Positions 7,882 through 16,782 of a DNA stretch of 64,000 nucleotides are shown here, in pieces. The position numbers and the translations under genes are program-made. The stretch's first letter is position 1; every line of letters begins with the position of its first letter. The notes below the pieces were generated by a model. The model was given only the letters and a program-made list of their open reading frames with translations. It did not search any database and had not been told where the DNA came from. Source of the DNA: Thermoanaerobaculum sp964488355. GTDB taxonomy: Bacteria > Acidobacteriota > Thermoanaerobaculia > Thermoanaerobaculales > Thermoanaerobaculaceae. The stretch spans positions 62,001 through 126,000 of the forward strand of contig CAZAUJ010000006.1 of the NCBI GenBank assembly GCA_964488355.1, written 5' to 3'.

Positions 7882-9582
7882 ATGAGAGCTTGGGTTTCCT
7901 CGGCGGTTTGGGCCATGGTGACCCTTTCGGCTTCTGTCGCCTGGAGTCAGCAGTTCTTTTTTGAGCACCTGGATGTGTTTCCCGACACGGAGAACACCGT
8001 CAGCGCGATGGAGCAAGCCCTTGCCCTGGCGGTTGACGGCCAAGGGCGGCTTTTGGTCGGGGGGGTGGTGGCCCATGACCGGCCGTGGGTAGCTCAGCTG
8101 GGCCCCCATGGCCGGCCGCAGTGGCTGCTGACCGATGACCGGGAGGCGGCCGTTGCGGGCGCGCTGGCGGCGGGTGACGGTTGGCTGGTGGCAGGAGTGG
8201 GCCGCTTCGGGTCTTACCCGGTGGCTACGGCCGTGCTCAGCCTTGACAGCGGGGGCGGGGTGCGGTGGCAGAGGGTTTTGCCTGGGCTAGGTGGGCCTGG
8301 GGCACTGGCCCCGCTGCCCGAAGGCGGTTTCCTCCTGGCCGGTGAGCTGGTGAGTGCCGGCTCGCCTGCGGGTGCATGGCTGGGCCGCTTCAACCCCGGG
8401 GGTGAGCTGCTCTGGCAACGGCAGGCTTTGCCGGCCTCGTCTTCCGGCTGGCTGCGCCTTTGGAGCACCTGCACGGCCCCGGACGGCAGCTTTCTGGCCG
8501 TGGGGAGCGCTTCCGATGGCAGTGCTGAGGGGGGTTGGGTGAGCCTTTGGGATGGGGATGGCCGCTTTACCTGGAGCGTGCTGGTGCCGTCCCTTTGGGG
8601 TATCTCCGCTTGTGCGGCGACGGCGGAAGGCTTCTTGGTGGTGGGGGATTCCTGGTTAGGGCTTCTCGATCGGCAGGGGCGCCTTCTGCGCCAGGCGGTG
8701 GTGGCGGTGGTGGATTACGAGCGTTCCCCTGTTTGGCTTAATAGGGTTACGGCCACGCCCAAAGGGCCGGTGCTCGCGGGCAGCTGGGGTGGCGCCTATA
8801 ACCACCTGGTGTTGCTTTGGCTGGACGGACAGCTCAGGCTGACCGCCTCCCGTGCGCTTTTGGGAGGTCGCAGCAACGATTTGGGTGGGCTTGCCCTCAC
8901 CCAGGGGGATGCGGTGGCGGTGGCGGGCAACGACTCCAGCTCCATCGACCATGAGGTTTTTGTCGGGCTCATGGATTCGCAGGCGTCGTTCAACGCCGGC
9001 TGTTGGCTGGTGCGCCAGGATCCCTTGGTGGTGGAGCCAGCGGAGGTTCGCCTGCACCCGCTGGCGGTGGAGGTGACCGCGGCAGCCGTGGACGTGGCTG
9101 GTGGCGGTTTCCTTTTTCGTCCGGCCGGGCAACCCGAGCCGATGGTTGACTGCGTTGACCGCGAAACGCCCTTGCCCGATTTGCAGCTGCAAGGCACGCT
9201 TGAGTCGCTGGAGGGGGTCCAAGGGTTGCATCTCAGCCTTTTGTTGCACGTAGCCAATCGGGGAGCGGGTGCGGCACCGGGTGCCGAGCTGTCGCTCTAC
9301 TTCCCCGGCGCTGTAAATGTTTGGCCGGCGCCCGGCTCATGTACGCCCCTGCCCTGCCAGCGGTGCACTGAACTAAGGTGTGCTTTGAGGACATTGCAGC
9401 CGGGAGAGGAAACGGAGCTAGGGTTTATTTTGCGCGGACCCTTGGCCAACCTCCAGCGGGGGAGCGCGCAACTCAGCTGCCGTTGGCCAGACGCTCAGGG
9501 AACGAACAATGTCTTGCCGTTGGGTTCGCTGGTGCGCCAGCCACGCCGCCTCTTGCCTGCGCGCCCAAGGCTGCAGCCCTGA
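7882..9582 (+). CDS. secreted protein, beta-propeller-like repeats plus DUF11-like C-terminal domain
   Basis: 566 residues from the ATG at 7882, which has a strong ribosome site (GGGAGGA) and opens a signal peptide (MRAWVSSAVWAMVTLSASVA, cleavage near Ser-Gln-Gln). An in-frame ATG at 7849 would bury that signal. Residues ~30-400 contain repeated blades with alternating D-G-R/L-V-G-G patterns (DGQGRLLVGGVVAHDRP, LAPLPEGGFLLAGEL) resembling delta-60 or SBBP-type propellers. The last ~110 residues look like a DUF11/CARDB-type beta-sandwich with four clustered cysteines. Function is unknown; an extracellular or periplasmic binding role is plausible. It stands alone, convergent with pspC. Confidence 0.75.
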   Translation: MRAWVSSAVWAMVTLSASVAWSQQFFFEHLDVFPDTENTVSAMEQALALAVDGQGRLLVGGVVAHDRPWVAQLGPHGRPQWLLTDDREAAVAGALAAGDGWLVAGVGRFGSYPVATAVLSLDSGGGVRWQRVLPGLGGPGALAPLPEGGFLLAGELVSAGSPAGAWLGRFNPGGELLWQRQALPASSSGWLRLWSTCTAPDGSFLAVGSASDGSAEGGWVSLWDGDGRFTWSVLVPSLWGISACAATAEGFLVVGDSWLGLLDRQGRLLRQAVVAVVDYERSPVWLNRVTATPKGPVLAGSWGGAYNHLVLLWLDGQLRLTASRALLGGRSNDLGGLALTQGDAVAVAGNDSSSIDHEVFVGLMDSQASFNAGCWLVRQDPLVVEPAEVRLHPLAVEVTAAAVDVAGGGFLFRPAGQPEPMVDCVDRETPLPDLQLQGTLESLEGVQGLHLSLLLHVANRGAGAAPGAELSLYFPGAVNVWPAPGSCTPLPCQRCTELRCALRTLQPGEETELGFILRGPLANLQRGSAQLSCRWPDAQGTNNVLPLGSLVRQPRRLLPARPRLQP

Positions 9583-9584
9583 GG

Positions 9585-9851
9585 CTAGCGCGTGGGCATG
9601 ATGAGGGCCAGCAGGACGTAGGCGAGCAGGCCCGGCAGCACGCCAGTGACAATGGTCAGCAGCAGGTAGCCGGCGCGCACCAGGGTGGGGTCCACCTGAA
9701 AGTACTCGGCCAGGCCTCCGCACACCCCCAGGAGCTGCCGCTCGCTGAGGGAGCGGAAAAGCTTGCGAGGTGGGCCCACCAGCCAACGCCCGCACCAGGG
9801 GCAGTAGAGGCTGCCCTGGGGAACCTCACGACCACAGCTGTTGCAGCTCAT
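9585..9851 (-). CDS. zinc-ribbon plus PspC-domain membrane protein
   Basis: 88 residues. The first ~25 residues carry CNSCGREVPQGSLYCPWC, a four-cysteine zinc ribbon. Then follow a basic linker and a PspC domain (LGVCGGLAEYFQVDPTLVR, then a hydrophobic segment ending LLALIMP). PspC domains belong to envelope-stress systems and are membrane embedded. No pspA, pspB or pspF lies nearby, so a classical phage-shock role is not shown. It is the short zinc-ribbon/PspC form, common in many phyla. It converges with the upstream secreted-protein gene, the stops being 2 bases apart. Confidence 0.85.
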   Translation of the reverse strand: MSCNSCGREVPQGSLYCPWCGRWLVGPPRKLFRSLSERQLLGVCGGLAEYFQVDPTLVRAGYLLLTIVTGVLPGLLAYVLLALIMPTR

Positions 9852-9899
9852 CTTCCCCTCCTCACGGCGTAGAACGAGGGAGCAGGCGCAGCGGTTCGC

Positions 9900-12707
9900 T
9901 CACGCCCAGGTTTCTTGATCGTCAAGCACCGCATCGCCCCCACGGCGCTTGGCGGCGTAAAGGGCCACGTCCGCGCGCTGGATGAGGCGCGTGACCTCCT
10001 CCTCGTTAAACGAAGCACTGGGGGCCACCACCGCCAAGCCGGCGGAAGCGGTCACCTGCAGACGGTGTTCCCCGTAGGCAACATGGGTTTCCCGCACCGC
10101 TTGGAGGGTCTTGCCGGCTACCACGGCGCCGCCGGCGCGGTCGGTCATGGGCAGGATGATGGCAAACTCGTCCCCGCCGAAGCGGGCCACCGTGTCGGTG
10201 GCGCGCACCGCCGATGCCAACGCTTTCGCCACCGCCTGCAGCAGGGCGTCGCCGGCATGATGGCCGAGGGTGTCGTTGATGGTTTTGAAGCCGTCCAGGT
10301 CCAGCAGCAGCAGGCAGAGGCGCGCTTCGCTGGGAGCTCGCCACAAGCGTTGCAGCTCGGCTCGCAAGGTGACGAAGAACTTGCGGCGGTTGGGAAGGCC
10401 GGTGAGCTCGTCCGTTTCCGCCAAGCGCGCCAGCTCCTGCGTGCGCTCCGCCACCAGCCGCTCCAGCTCCGCTGCTTTGGCCTGGAGGCGCCTAAGCCGC
10501 CAGCGTGTGGCGGCAAAACCCGCTGCCGCCACCAGCGCACCCAGGCCGAGGAGGAACGGCAACCGCAGCCACCAGGGGGCAGCCACGGAAAAAGAAACGG
10601 CAGCTGGAGTAGGCGAGCGTCGGCCGTCGCCATCGATTGCCACCGCCTCGAAGCGGTACCGCCCGGGCCCGAGGGCGGCGAAGGTGATTTCCCCCTGGGG
10701 CTGGGGCGGTGACCACTGGTCTTGCACGGGCAGGAGGCGGAAACTCCAGCGGAGGGAGCGCTCGTTGCGGAAGGAGAGGGAAACCAGGGAAAACACGATG
10801 GGGCCAGCGTCCGCCGGCACACGAGCGCCTTCCCTCAGCGGCTGGCCTTGGCCGAAAGTGGCTTGTTCCAAGAGCACCGGGGGCGGGGAGGTGACCGCCT
10901 GCTCCTGGGCGGGATCGAAGCGCGCCAGTCCCGAGGCGGTGCCAAACCAAAGCCTGCCGGAAGGGTCCTCGTAGCAGGCGTTGGCCGAACCTTCCAGCTC
11001 GGGCAACCCGTCGTGCAAGCCGAAGTGCTTGATGCTGCCGCCCTCCAGGCGGTCAAGCCCTTGGGAGGTGTAAAACCACACGCGTCCCCGGCGGTCCGGC
11101 AGCACTTGCCACACGAAATCATCCACCAAACCTCGGCGGCGATCCCAGCGGTCGATGCCGCTGCCGGTGATATGGAAGGCCCCGTCGCCGTTGGTTCCCA
11201 GCCACACGCCGTGCGCGTCAGAGGCGATGCACCAGGCCACCTGGTCGGAGAGGCCTTCCTTGGACCCTAGTGCGCGCAGACGACCATCCGCGTCCCGCAG
11301 GAGCACCTTGCCGTCGCGCAGACTCACCCACAGCCGCCCTTGGCGGTCCACATGCATGGCCAAAGGGCGGGCCTCGGCAAGCTGGCTGGGTAAAGGCACC
11401 AGTTGGTTGTTCTTAAGGCAGGCCATGCCGGCCCAGGTGCCCAGGTAAAGCTCGCCTTTGGCCGGGTCGAAAGCCAACGCAAAGGTAAAGCGGTCGGGCA
11501 GGCCATCCTTTTCCTGCCAAACGCGCACCAGGCGGTCTTCTCGAAGCTGAAAGGTGCCGCGGTTGGTGGCCACCCAAAGGTCCCCTGTGGGAAGGGGCAG
11601 CAGCGCATAGACGCGCGAGCTCTGCAGTTCGTTGGGAAGAATGGGTTTGAACCGCTCGCCCTCGGCCACAGCCAAGCCCCCGCGGGTGCCGACCCAAAGG
11701 CGGCCACGCCGGTCCACCGCCAGAGCGCGGACAAAGGGGTGGGGTAAGCCGTCGGCGGTGGTATAGGTGACGAAGGGACCGGGCATGAGCTTGACCAGGC
11801 CCGCTTCCGTGCCCAGCCACAGCACACCCTCTCGGTCTTGAAAGACACGGTGCACCACCTCCGAGGGCAAGCCGTGTTCCACGCCGATGCGCCGGAGCCG
11901 GCGACCATCCCAGCGGAGTGCGCCGCTGCGGGTAGTAACCCAAACCTCGTTCCCGGCCAAACTCAGGTCCTGTACAGCCAAACCGCCTCCCACTTCTTCC
12001 AGGCGAAAGCTTGCGCCATTGGGCAAGAGCCGCCAGAGGCCTCGCTCGCAACCGAGGTAAACCCAGCTCTGCGCGGGAAGAAGAGCGCGAACACCGCCAC
12101 AGGGAAGGTTCACCGGCAGCCGCTCCACCTGGCTTTCCCTCACGCGCGCCAAACCGCCCACAAACCCAATCCAGACCTCCTCCCCCACCCGTTTGACCGA
12201 CCAAGCGTCGCGCAGCGGCTGTCCCTCGACGCTGCGGAATGTATGGTGGCTGCCGTCGGCGCGCAGGTGGGCCACGCCGTCAAAGGTACCCACCCATACC
12301 CCGCCCTGGCCATCAGGCTCCAGATCAAGGACGTCATCGGAGGGCAAGAGATCCGGCGCGCGAAAACAGCGCAAGGCCTTCAGGCCTTCCACCAAGCACA
12401 CGCCGCCGCCAGCGGTGCCCACCCACAAGCGGTCTCCCGGGAGGGGCACCAGGTCAAAGATGCTGTTGGAGGCAAGCCCTTCGGTAGTGCGTAAGGTGAA
12501 AAATGCCCGCCCGTTGAAACGGGAAAGGCCACCGTAGGTGCCTACCCACAGGTAACCGGTGCTGTCCTGAGCAATGGCCAGCACTTGGCGCTGGGGCAAG
12601 CCTGAGTCGTTGGCGTAGAGTGCCGCGTTGAAGCGCTCGGCCACAGAGGCTTGCGACCAGAAGGCAAGCAGCCCCACACGTGCCCAGCGCCCAGGACCTC
12701 CCCACAT
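9900..12707 (-). CDS. Reg_prop/Y_Y_Y sensor with C-terminal GGDEF diguanylate cyclase
   Basis: 935 residues from the ATG at 12707, which opens a signal sequence (WARVGLLAFWSQASVA) and has GAGG upstream. The periplasmic part (~20-640) is two propellers of Reg_prop repeats (LWVGTYGGLSRF, VWLGTEAGLVKL and many more), followed by a Y_Y_Y beta-sandwich, a transmembrane helix (~745-765), a short coiled coil (LEQ/ERLVAERTQELARL) and a GGDEF domain. RFGGDEFAIIL is intact, and RATD five residues before it is a likely inhibitory I-site. It should therefore make cyclic di-GMP in response to a periplasmic signal. Unlike most proteins with this sensor it has no histidine kinase module. Confidence 0.9.
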   Translation of the reverse strand: MWGGPGRWARVGLLAFWSQASVAERFNAALYANDSGLPQRQVLAIAQDSTGYLWVGTYGGLSRFNGRAFFTLRTTEGLASNSIFDLVPLPGDRLWVGTAGGGVCLVEGLKALRCFRAPDLLPSDDVLDLEPDGQGGVWVGTFDGVAHLRADGSHHTFRSVEGQPLRDAWSVKRVGEEVWIGFVGGLARVRESQVERLPVNLPCGGVRALLPAQSWVYLGCERGLWRLLPNGASFRLEEVGGGLAVQDLSLAGNEVWVTTRSGALRWDGRRLRRIGVEHGLPSEVVHRVFQDREGVLWLGTEAGLVKLMPGPFVTYTTADGLPHPFVRALAVDRRGRLWVGTRGGLAVAEGERFKPILPNELQSSRVYALLPLPTGDLWVATNRGTFQLREDRLVRVWQEKDGLPDRFTFALAFDPAKGELYLGTWAGMACLKNNQLVPLPSQLAEARPLAMHVDRQGRLWVSLRDGKVLLRDADGRLRALGSKEGLSDQVAWCIASDAHGVWLGTNGDGAFHITGSGIDRWDRRRGLVDDFVWQVLPDRRGRVWFYTSQGLDRLEGGSIKHFGLHDGLPELEGSANACYEDPSGRLWFGTASGLARFDPAQEQAVTSPPPVLLEQATFGQGQPLREGARVPADAGPIVFSLVSLSFRNERSLRWSFRLLPVQDQWSPPQPQGEITFAALGPGRYRFEAVAIDGDGRRSPTPAAVSFSVAAPWWLRLPFLLGLGALVAAAGFAATRWRLRRLQAKAAELERLVAERTQELARLAETDELTGLPNRRKFFVTLRAELQRLWRAPSEARLCLLLLDLDGFKTINDTLGHHAGDALLQAVAKALASAVRATDTVARFGGDEFAIILPMTDRAGGAVVAGKTLQAVRETHVAYGEHRLQVTASAGLAVVAPSASFNEEEVTRLIQRADVALYAAKRRGGDAVLDDQETWA

Positions 12708-12724
12708 GTACAGCCTCACGCAAC

Positions 12725-12752
12725 ATGCTATGCAAAGCGTCCTTTTTGTCAA
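12725..12752 (-). promoter_or_regulatory. sigma-70-like promoter for the GGDEF sensor gene
   Basis: On the minus strand TTGACA (12752-12747) precedes TAGCAT (12730-12725) with 16-base spacing. The start would be near 12718, about 11 bases before the chosen ATG at 12707. A start at the more distal in-frame codon (12764) would lie upstream of this promoter, which supports the shorter form. Confidence 0.55.
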
Positions 12753-12905
12753 CGGTCCCTGCAAACCGCGCTGTCGCTCTGCTCAGTTGGAAGGCAGCGA
12801 AAGAGTTTTTCAAGAAAGCTGCTGTTTTGTGGGAAAGACGTTGATACCGCGGGGAAGAAGAAAAAAACCTTCGGCCAGACAAACCGTGGTGGTAAGGCCG
12901 TTGCT

Positions 12906-13754
12906 ATGGAGGCGCCACGTGAAGAAAAATGGGCTATGGGCATGCAAGCCTTGCGGGTTTTCATCACCGGCGGCTCCTCGGGGATTGGCGCGGCCCTTGG
13001 CCAGGAGCTGGCAGCTCGCGGCCATCATGTGGTCCTGGCCTCTCGCGACCTGGTGCGCTTGCAGGCGGTGCGTGACGCCATGTGCCAGCGAGGGGGCTGG
13101 GCTGAGGTCGTGCGCTGCGACGTGACCGACGATACTTCCGTCTCGCACGCGATCTCTCTTGCTTTGGAGCGCTTAGGGGGCTTGGACGTAGTGGTCGCCA
13201 ATGCCGGTTTTGGCGTGGTAGGCCCGGTGGAGGCGCTAGCCTTGGATGATTTTCGGCGACAGTTCGAGACCAACGTGTTTGGCGTGTTGCGAACGGTAAA
13301 GGCGGCGCTACCCGCGCTCAAGGCCAGCCGCGGAACGGTAGTGCTTATGGGTTCGGTTTCGGGGTACCTGGCCGTCCCTGGGTCGGCGCCTTACTCCATG
13401 AGCAAGTTTGCCGTGCGCGCGCTGGCCGAATGCTTGCGCGGCGAGCTTCGCCCCTTCGGAGTTGGGGTGGTGCTCATCTCGCCGGGGTTTGTGGAAAGCA
13501 ATATTCGCCGGGTGGACAACCAAGGGGTGCTCCACCCCGAGAGCCCCGACCCCGTTCCCAGCTGGCTCATTATGCCCGCTGAGAAGGCGGCGAGGAAAAT
13601 TGCTCGGGCCATCAGCAGGCGCAAACCGGAACTTGTTGTCACGGGTCACGGCAAGCTGGCGGTGTTTTTTTCTCGCCACTTTCCACGCCTCACCCGCTCG
13701 CTGATCGGCCGTGCCCGGGCTCGTGGGCAGCCTGAAGCCCCCACTTCGCGCTAG
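12906..13754 (+). CDS. short-chain dehydrogenase/reductase
   Basis: About 282 residues. It has the classical SDR signature: TGGSSGIG nucleotide site, NAG (VVANAGFG), a catalytic serine (GSVSGYLAV) and YSMSK. Such enzymes oxidise or reduce alcohols and ketones with NAD(P)H in the cytoplasm; substrate is unknown. The closest recognisable style is the classical DltE/retinol-type SDR. The start is uncertain: ATG 12906 is used, ATG 12936 or 12942 would also leave the Rossmann motif intact. The open frame continues upstream to 12651 but overlaps the divergent promoter, so it is not used. It stands alone, just before the hydrogenase operon. Confidence 0.85.
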   Translation: MEAPREEKWAMGMQALRVFITGGSSGIGAALGQELAARGHHVVLASRDLVRLQAVRDAMCQRGGWAEVVRCDVTDDTSVSHAISLALERLGGLDVVVANAGFGVVGPVEALALDDFRRQFETNVFGVLRTVKAALPALKASRGTVVLMGSVSGYLAVPGSAPYSMSKFAVRALAECLRGELRPFGVGVVLISPGFVESNIRRVDNQGVLHPESPDPVPSWLIMPAEKAARKIARAISRRKPELVVTGHGKLAVFFSRHFPRLTRSLIGRARARGQPEAPTSR

Positions 13755-13822
13755 CTGCCGAAGGGCTGTGGGGGAGGGAACTGCGGCAGGACAGCCGCCC
13801 ACGGGGTTTGGCTGGACGTTTT

Positions 13823-13838
13823 GATTACGTGATTACGT
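13823..13838 (+). repeat. tandem GATTACGT repeat upstream of hydrogenase promoter
   Basis: Two perfect adjacent copies of GATTACGT (13823-13830 and 13831-13838), with a further ACGT at 13817-13820. They lie in an AT-rich stretch about 32-47 bases upstream of the -35 box of the hydrogenase promoter. This is where an activator would bind; the regulator is not identified. Confidence 0.5.
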
Positions 13839-13869
13839 TTCTGTTTTATTTTGTATTAGTGGCAAGCTC

Positions 13870-13898
13870 TTGACAAAGACCTTGCTCGGCATTATCTT
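13870..13898 (+). promoter_or_regulatory. promoter of the hydrogenase operon
   Basis: TTGACA (13870-13875) and TATCTT (13893-13898) are separated by 17 bases. The predicted start is near 13905, giving a short leader that carries GGAGGT (13912-13917) before the small-subunit ATG. The stretch 13839-13860 upstream is strikingly T-rich and may act as an UP element. Confidence 0.7.
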
Positions 13899-13921
13899 GG
13901 GCGCCAGATTTGGAGGTGCCT

Positions 13922-15034
13922 ATGGGGGACAGTTCGAGGGGGCCAACCACGTTTTTTGAGGTCTTGCAGCAGCACGGCGTAAGCAGAAGGGAGTTCCTAC
14001 GCTTTTGCACGGTTACCGCCGCTGCCTTGGGCTTACCAGCCTCGCAGGTAGGCCGAGTGGTGGAGGCGCTGGAAACCAAACCGCGCCTGCCAGTCATTTG
14101 GCTTCACGGGCTAGAGTGCACCTGTTGCAGCGAATCCTTTATTCGCTCCTCCCACCCAATTGCTGCTGATATCGTGCTCAACATGATTTCTTTGGATTAC
14201 GACGACACGCTGCAGGCAGCGGCAGGTCACCAGGTGGAGGAAATCCGCGAGCGCATTATGCGTGAGTATCCGGGGAAATATGTGCTGGCGGTAGAAGGTA
14301 ACGCGCCGACCAAAGACGGTGGCGTCTACTGCACGGTGGCCGGCCGGACCTTCTTGGACATCCTCCAGGAAACGGCAGAAAAGGCTTTAGCGGTAATCGC
14401 TTGGGGCTCCTGTGCGTCCAACGGATGCGTGCAGGCCGCTCGCCCAAACCCCACCGGCGCTAGGCCGGTCCACGAGCTGGTGCGCGGCAAACCTGTAATT
14501 AACGTCCCGGGTTGTCCACCCATCGCCGAGGTGATGACGGGCGTGCTCACCTACATCCTCACCTTTGATCGTCTGCCCGAACTAGACCGCTTTGGCCGAC
14601 CAAAGATGTTCTACGGGCAGCGCATTCACGATAAGTGCTACCGGCGCGCCTTCTTCGACGCGGGACAGTTTGTGGAAAGCTGGGACGATGACGGCGCGCG
14701 CAAGGGCTGGTGCCTCTATAAGATGGGCTGCCGAGGTCCCATGACCTACAACTCCTGCTCGACCTTTAAGTGGAACAACGGCGTTTCCTTCCCTATCGGG
14801 TCGGGGCACGGCTGCATCGGCTGCAGCGAAAACAACTTTTGGGACAACGGGCCCTTCTACCAGCGCCTGGCCAACGTACCCCTGCCAGGGGTGGAGTCCA
14901 CAGCTGATGAGATCGGCAAAGCCGCGGCTGTCGCAACGGGCGTGGGGGTGGCGGCTCATTTCCTTTCTTTTGCTGCCAAACGCGTGGCGGAGGCGCGCCG
15001 CGAAAGGCAGGCAGGCGAAACCAAGAAAGAGTAA
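13922..15034 (+). CDS. hyaA: [NiFe]-hydrogenase small subunit, group 1d-like (six-Cys), Tat-exported
   Basis: 370 residues from the ATG at 13922, preceded by GGAGGT. A twin-arginine signal (SRREFLRF, R22-R23) leads into the periplasmic electron-transfer subunit. Cysteines at 66, 68, 69, 164, 169 and 198 align with E. coli HyaA mature C17, C19, C20, C115, C120 and C149 at a constant offset of 49. C68 and C169 are therefore the two extra cysteines that form the O2-tolerant proximal [4Fe-3S] cluster. Distal and medial cluster ligands are in IHDKCYRR, GWCLYKMGC and GHGCIGCSE. A C-terminal hydrophobic helix (~332-350) would anchor it in the membrane. First gene of the operon. Confidence 0.95.
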   Translation: MGDSSRGPTTFFEVLQQHGVSRREFLRFCTVTAAALGLPASQVGRVVEALETKPRLPVIWLHGLECTCCSESFIRSSHPIAADIVLNMISLDYDDTLQAAAGHQVEEIRERIMREYPGKYVLAVEGNAPTKDGGVYCTVAGRTFLDILQETAEKALAVIAWGSCASNGCVQAARPNPTGARPVHELVRGKPVINVPGCPPIAEVMTGVLTYILTFDRLPELDRFGRPKMFYGQRIHDKCYRRAFFDAGQFVESWDDDGARKGWCLYKMGCRGPMTYNSCSTFKWNNGVSFPIGSGHGCIGCSENNFWDNGPFYQRLANVPLPGVESTADEIGKAAAVATGVGVAAHFLSFAAKRVAEARRERQAGETKKE

Positions 15035-15048
15035 ACAAGGGGGGGACC

Positions 15049-16773
15049 ATGGCACGAGCACGTGTGGTTGTGGACCCGGTGACCCGCATCGAGGGGCACT
15101 TGCGCATCGAGGCTGTCTTGGGTGAGGACGGCAAGATCCGCGAGGCCCTGTCCTCAGGCACCATGTGGCGGGGCCTGGAGCTGATTTTGTTGGGCCGAGA
15201 CCCTCGGGATGCTTGGGCCTTTTGCGAGCGCATTTGCGGCGTGTGCACGACCGTACATGCGCTGGCGTCGGTGCGAGCGGTGGAAGACGCTTTGGGTATC
15301 ACCGTGCCGCCTAACGGGGAAATCATCCGCAACCTAATGGAGCTTGCCCAGTACGTCCAAGACCACGTGATCCACTTTTACCACCTGCACGCCTTAGACT
15401 GGGTGGACGTGGTTTCGGCTCTCAAGGCGGACCCGAAGGCAACAGCTGAGTTGGCGCGGAAGGTTTCTCCCAAATGGCCCTTTGCCTCACCCGGGTACTT
15501 CGCTGATGTGGCCACCAGCCTCAAGCGCTTTGTGGAATCGGGACAATTGGGCATCTTCCAAAACGCCTACTGGGGACATCCAGCCTACAAGCTTCCGCCA
15601 GAGGCAAACCTCATGGCTGTGGCTCACTACCTCGAAGCCCTCCGCTGGCAAAAGGAAATCATCAAGATCCATACGGTTTTTGGCGGGAAGAACCCTCACC
15701 CGAACTACCTAATTGGCGGTATGGCCTGCACCATTGACCTGCAATCGGACAACGCCATCAACATGGAGCGCTTGAACTTGGTTCGCCGCCTGATTGAGGA
15801 AGCGATGGCAGTGGTTGAGCACATGTACTTGCCCGACCTGTTTGCCGTGGCTTCCTTCTACCCGGAGTGGACGCAGATCGGTGGGGGGCTCGGGAACTTC
15901 CTGGTTTACGGTGACTTGCCCCTTACCCACCCGAACGATCCCAGCTCGTTCCGCTTTCCCCGCGGTGCGATCCTGAACAAGAATCTGGGGAAAGTGTTAC
16001 CCGTGGACTTGGAGGACCCGGAGCAGATTAGGGAAGAGGTGGCCCACTCCTGGTACCGTTATCCCGCGGGTAAGCCCTCCCTTCATCCTTTTGAAGGGGA
16101 GACGGAACCCCACTATACCGGCCCCAAGCCACCCTACGAGTATCTGGACGAGAACGGCGGCTACTCCTGGCTCAAGTCCCCGCGCTGGAAGGGGCACGCG
16201 GTGGAAGTGGGGCCGCTGGCACGGGTGCTGGTGGGTTACGCCTCGGGCAAGCCGGAGTTCAAAGAGGTAGTGGAAGAGGCTCTTGGTACGCTGGGCCTTC
16301 CTGCAACGGCGCTTTTTTCCACCCTGGGGAGAACCGCGGCCCGCGGGCTGGAGACGCGGCTGTGCGTGCACTGGCTCAAGGAGGAATACGATCGCCTGAT
16401 TGCCAACCTGAAAGCGGGAGACAGCGCGGTGGCCAATACCCAACGCTGGGAACCGACCACCTGGCCCAGCTCCTGCAAAGGCGTTGGCTTCACCGAGGCG
16501 CCTCGGGGGGCTTTGGCGCACTGGGTGCACATTCAAGACGGCAAGATTGCCCGTTACCAAATCGTGGTGCCTTCCACTTGGAACGCTTCGCCCCGAGACA
16601 GCAAGGGGCAACGGGGCGCTTACGAAGCGGCACTTTTGGGAACCCCAGTGGCTGACCCGGAAAAGCCGGTGGAGATCTTGCGCACCATTCACTCATTCGA
16701 TCCTTGCCTTGCCTGCGCTTCCCATCTGCTGGATGAGGTAGGGCATGTCCTCAGTGAAGTGGTTGTGCGCTAG
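15049..16773 (+). CDS. hyaB: [NiFe]-hydrogenase large subunit
   Basis: 574 residues. It holds the NiFe(CN)2CO active site that splits H2. The ligand pairs are RICGVC (C63, C66) near the N-terminus and DPCLACASH (C553, C556) near the C-terminus. The 15 residues after His559 are the extension normally removed by the endopeptidase encoded at 17508. RICGVCTTVHALASVRAVE is typical of uptake (group 1) enzymes. It has no signal of its own and would be exported with the Tat-tagged small subunit. The ribosome site is AAGGGGGGA, 14 bases after hyaA. Confidence 0.97.
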   Translation: MARARVVVDPVTRIEGHLRIEAVLGEDGKIREALSSGTMWRGLELILLGRDPRDAWAFCERICGVCTTVHALASVRAVEDALGITVPPNGEIIRNLMELAQYVQDHVIHFYHLHALDWVDVVSALKADPKATAELARKVSPKWPFASPGYFADVATSLKRFVESGQLGIFQNAYWGHPAYKLPPEANLMAVAHYLEALRWQKEIIKIHTVFGGKNPHPNYLIGGMACTIDLQSDNAINMERLNLVRRLIEEAMAVVEHMYLPDLFAVASFYPEWTQIGGGLGNFLVYGDLPLTHPNDPSSFRFPRGAILNKNLGKVLPVDLEDPEQIREEVAHSWYRYPAGKPSLHPFEGETEPHYTGPKPPYEYLDENGGYSWLKSPRWKGHAVEVGPLARVLVGYASGKPEFKEVVEEALGTLGLPATALFSTLGRTAARGLETRLCVHWLKEEYDRLIANLKAGDSAVANTQRWEPTTWPSSCKGVGFTEAPRGALAHWVHIQDGKIARYQIVVPSTWNASPRDSKGQRGAYEAALLGTPVADPEKPVEILRTIHSFDPCLACASHLLDEVGHVLSEVVVR

Positions 16774-16782
16774 GAGGTGCTT

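Noticed and set aside
13823..13838. FNR box at the hydrogenase promoter
   Set aside because: TTGAT is present but the second half-site is TGATT, not ATCAA, so it is not a palindromic FNR site.
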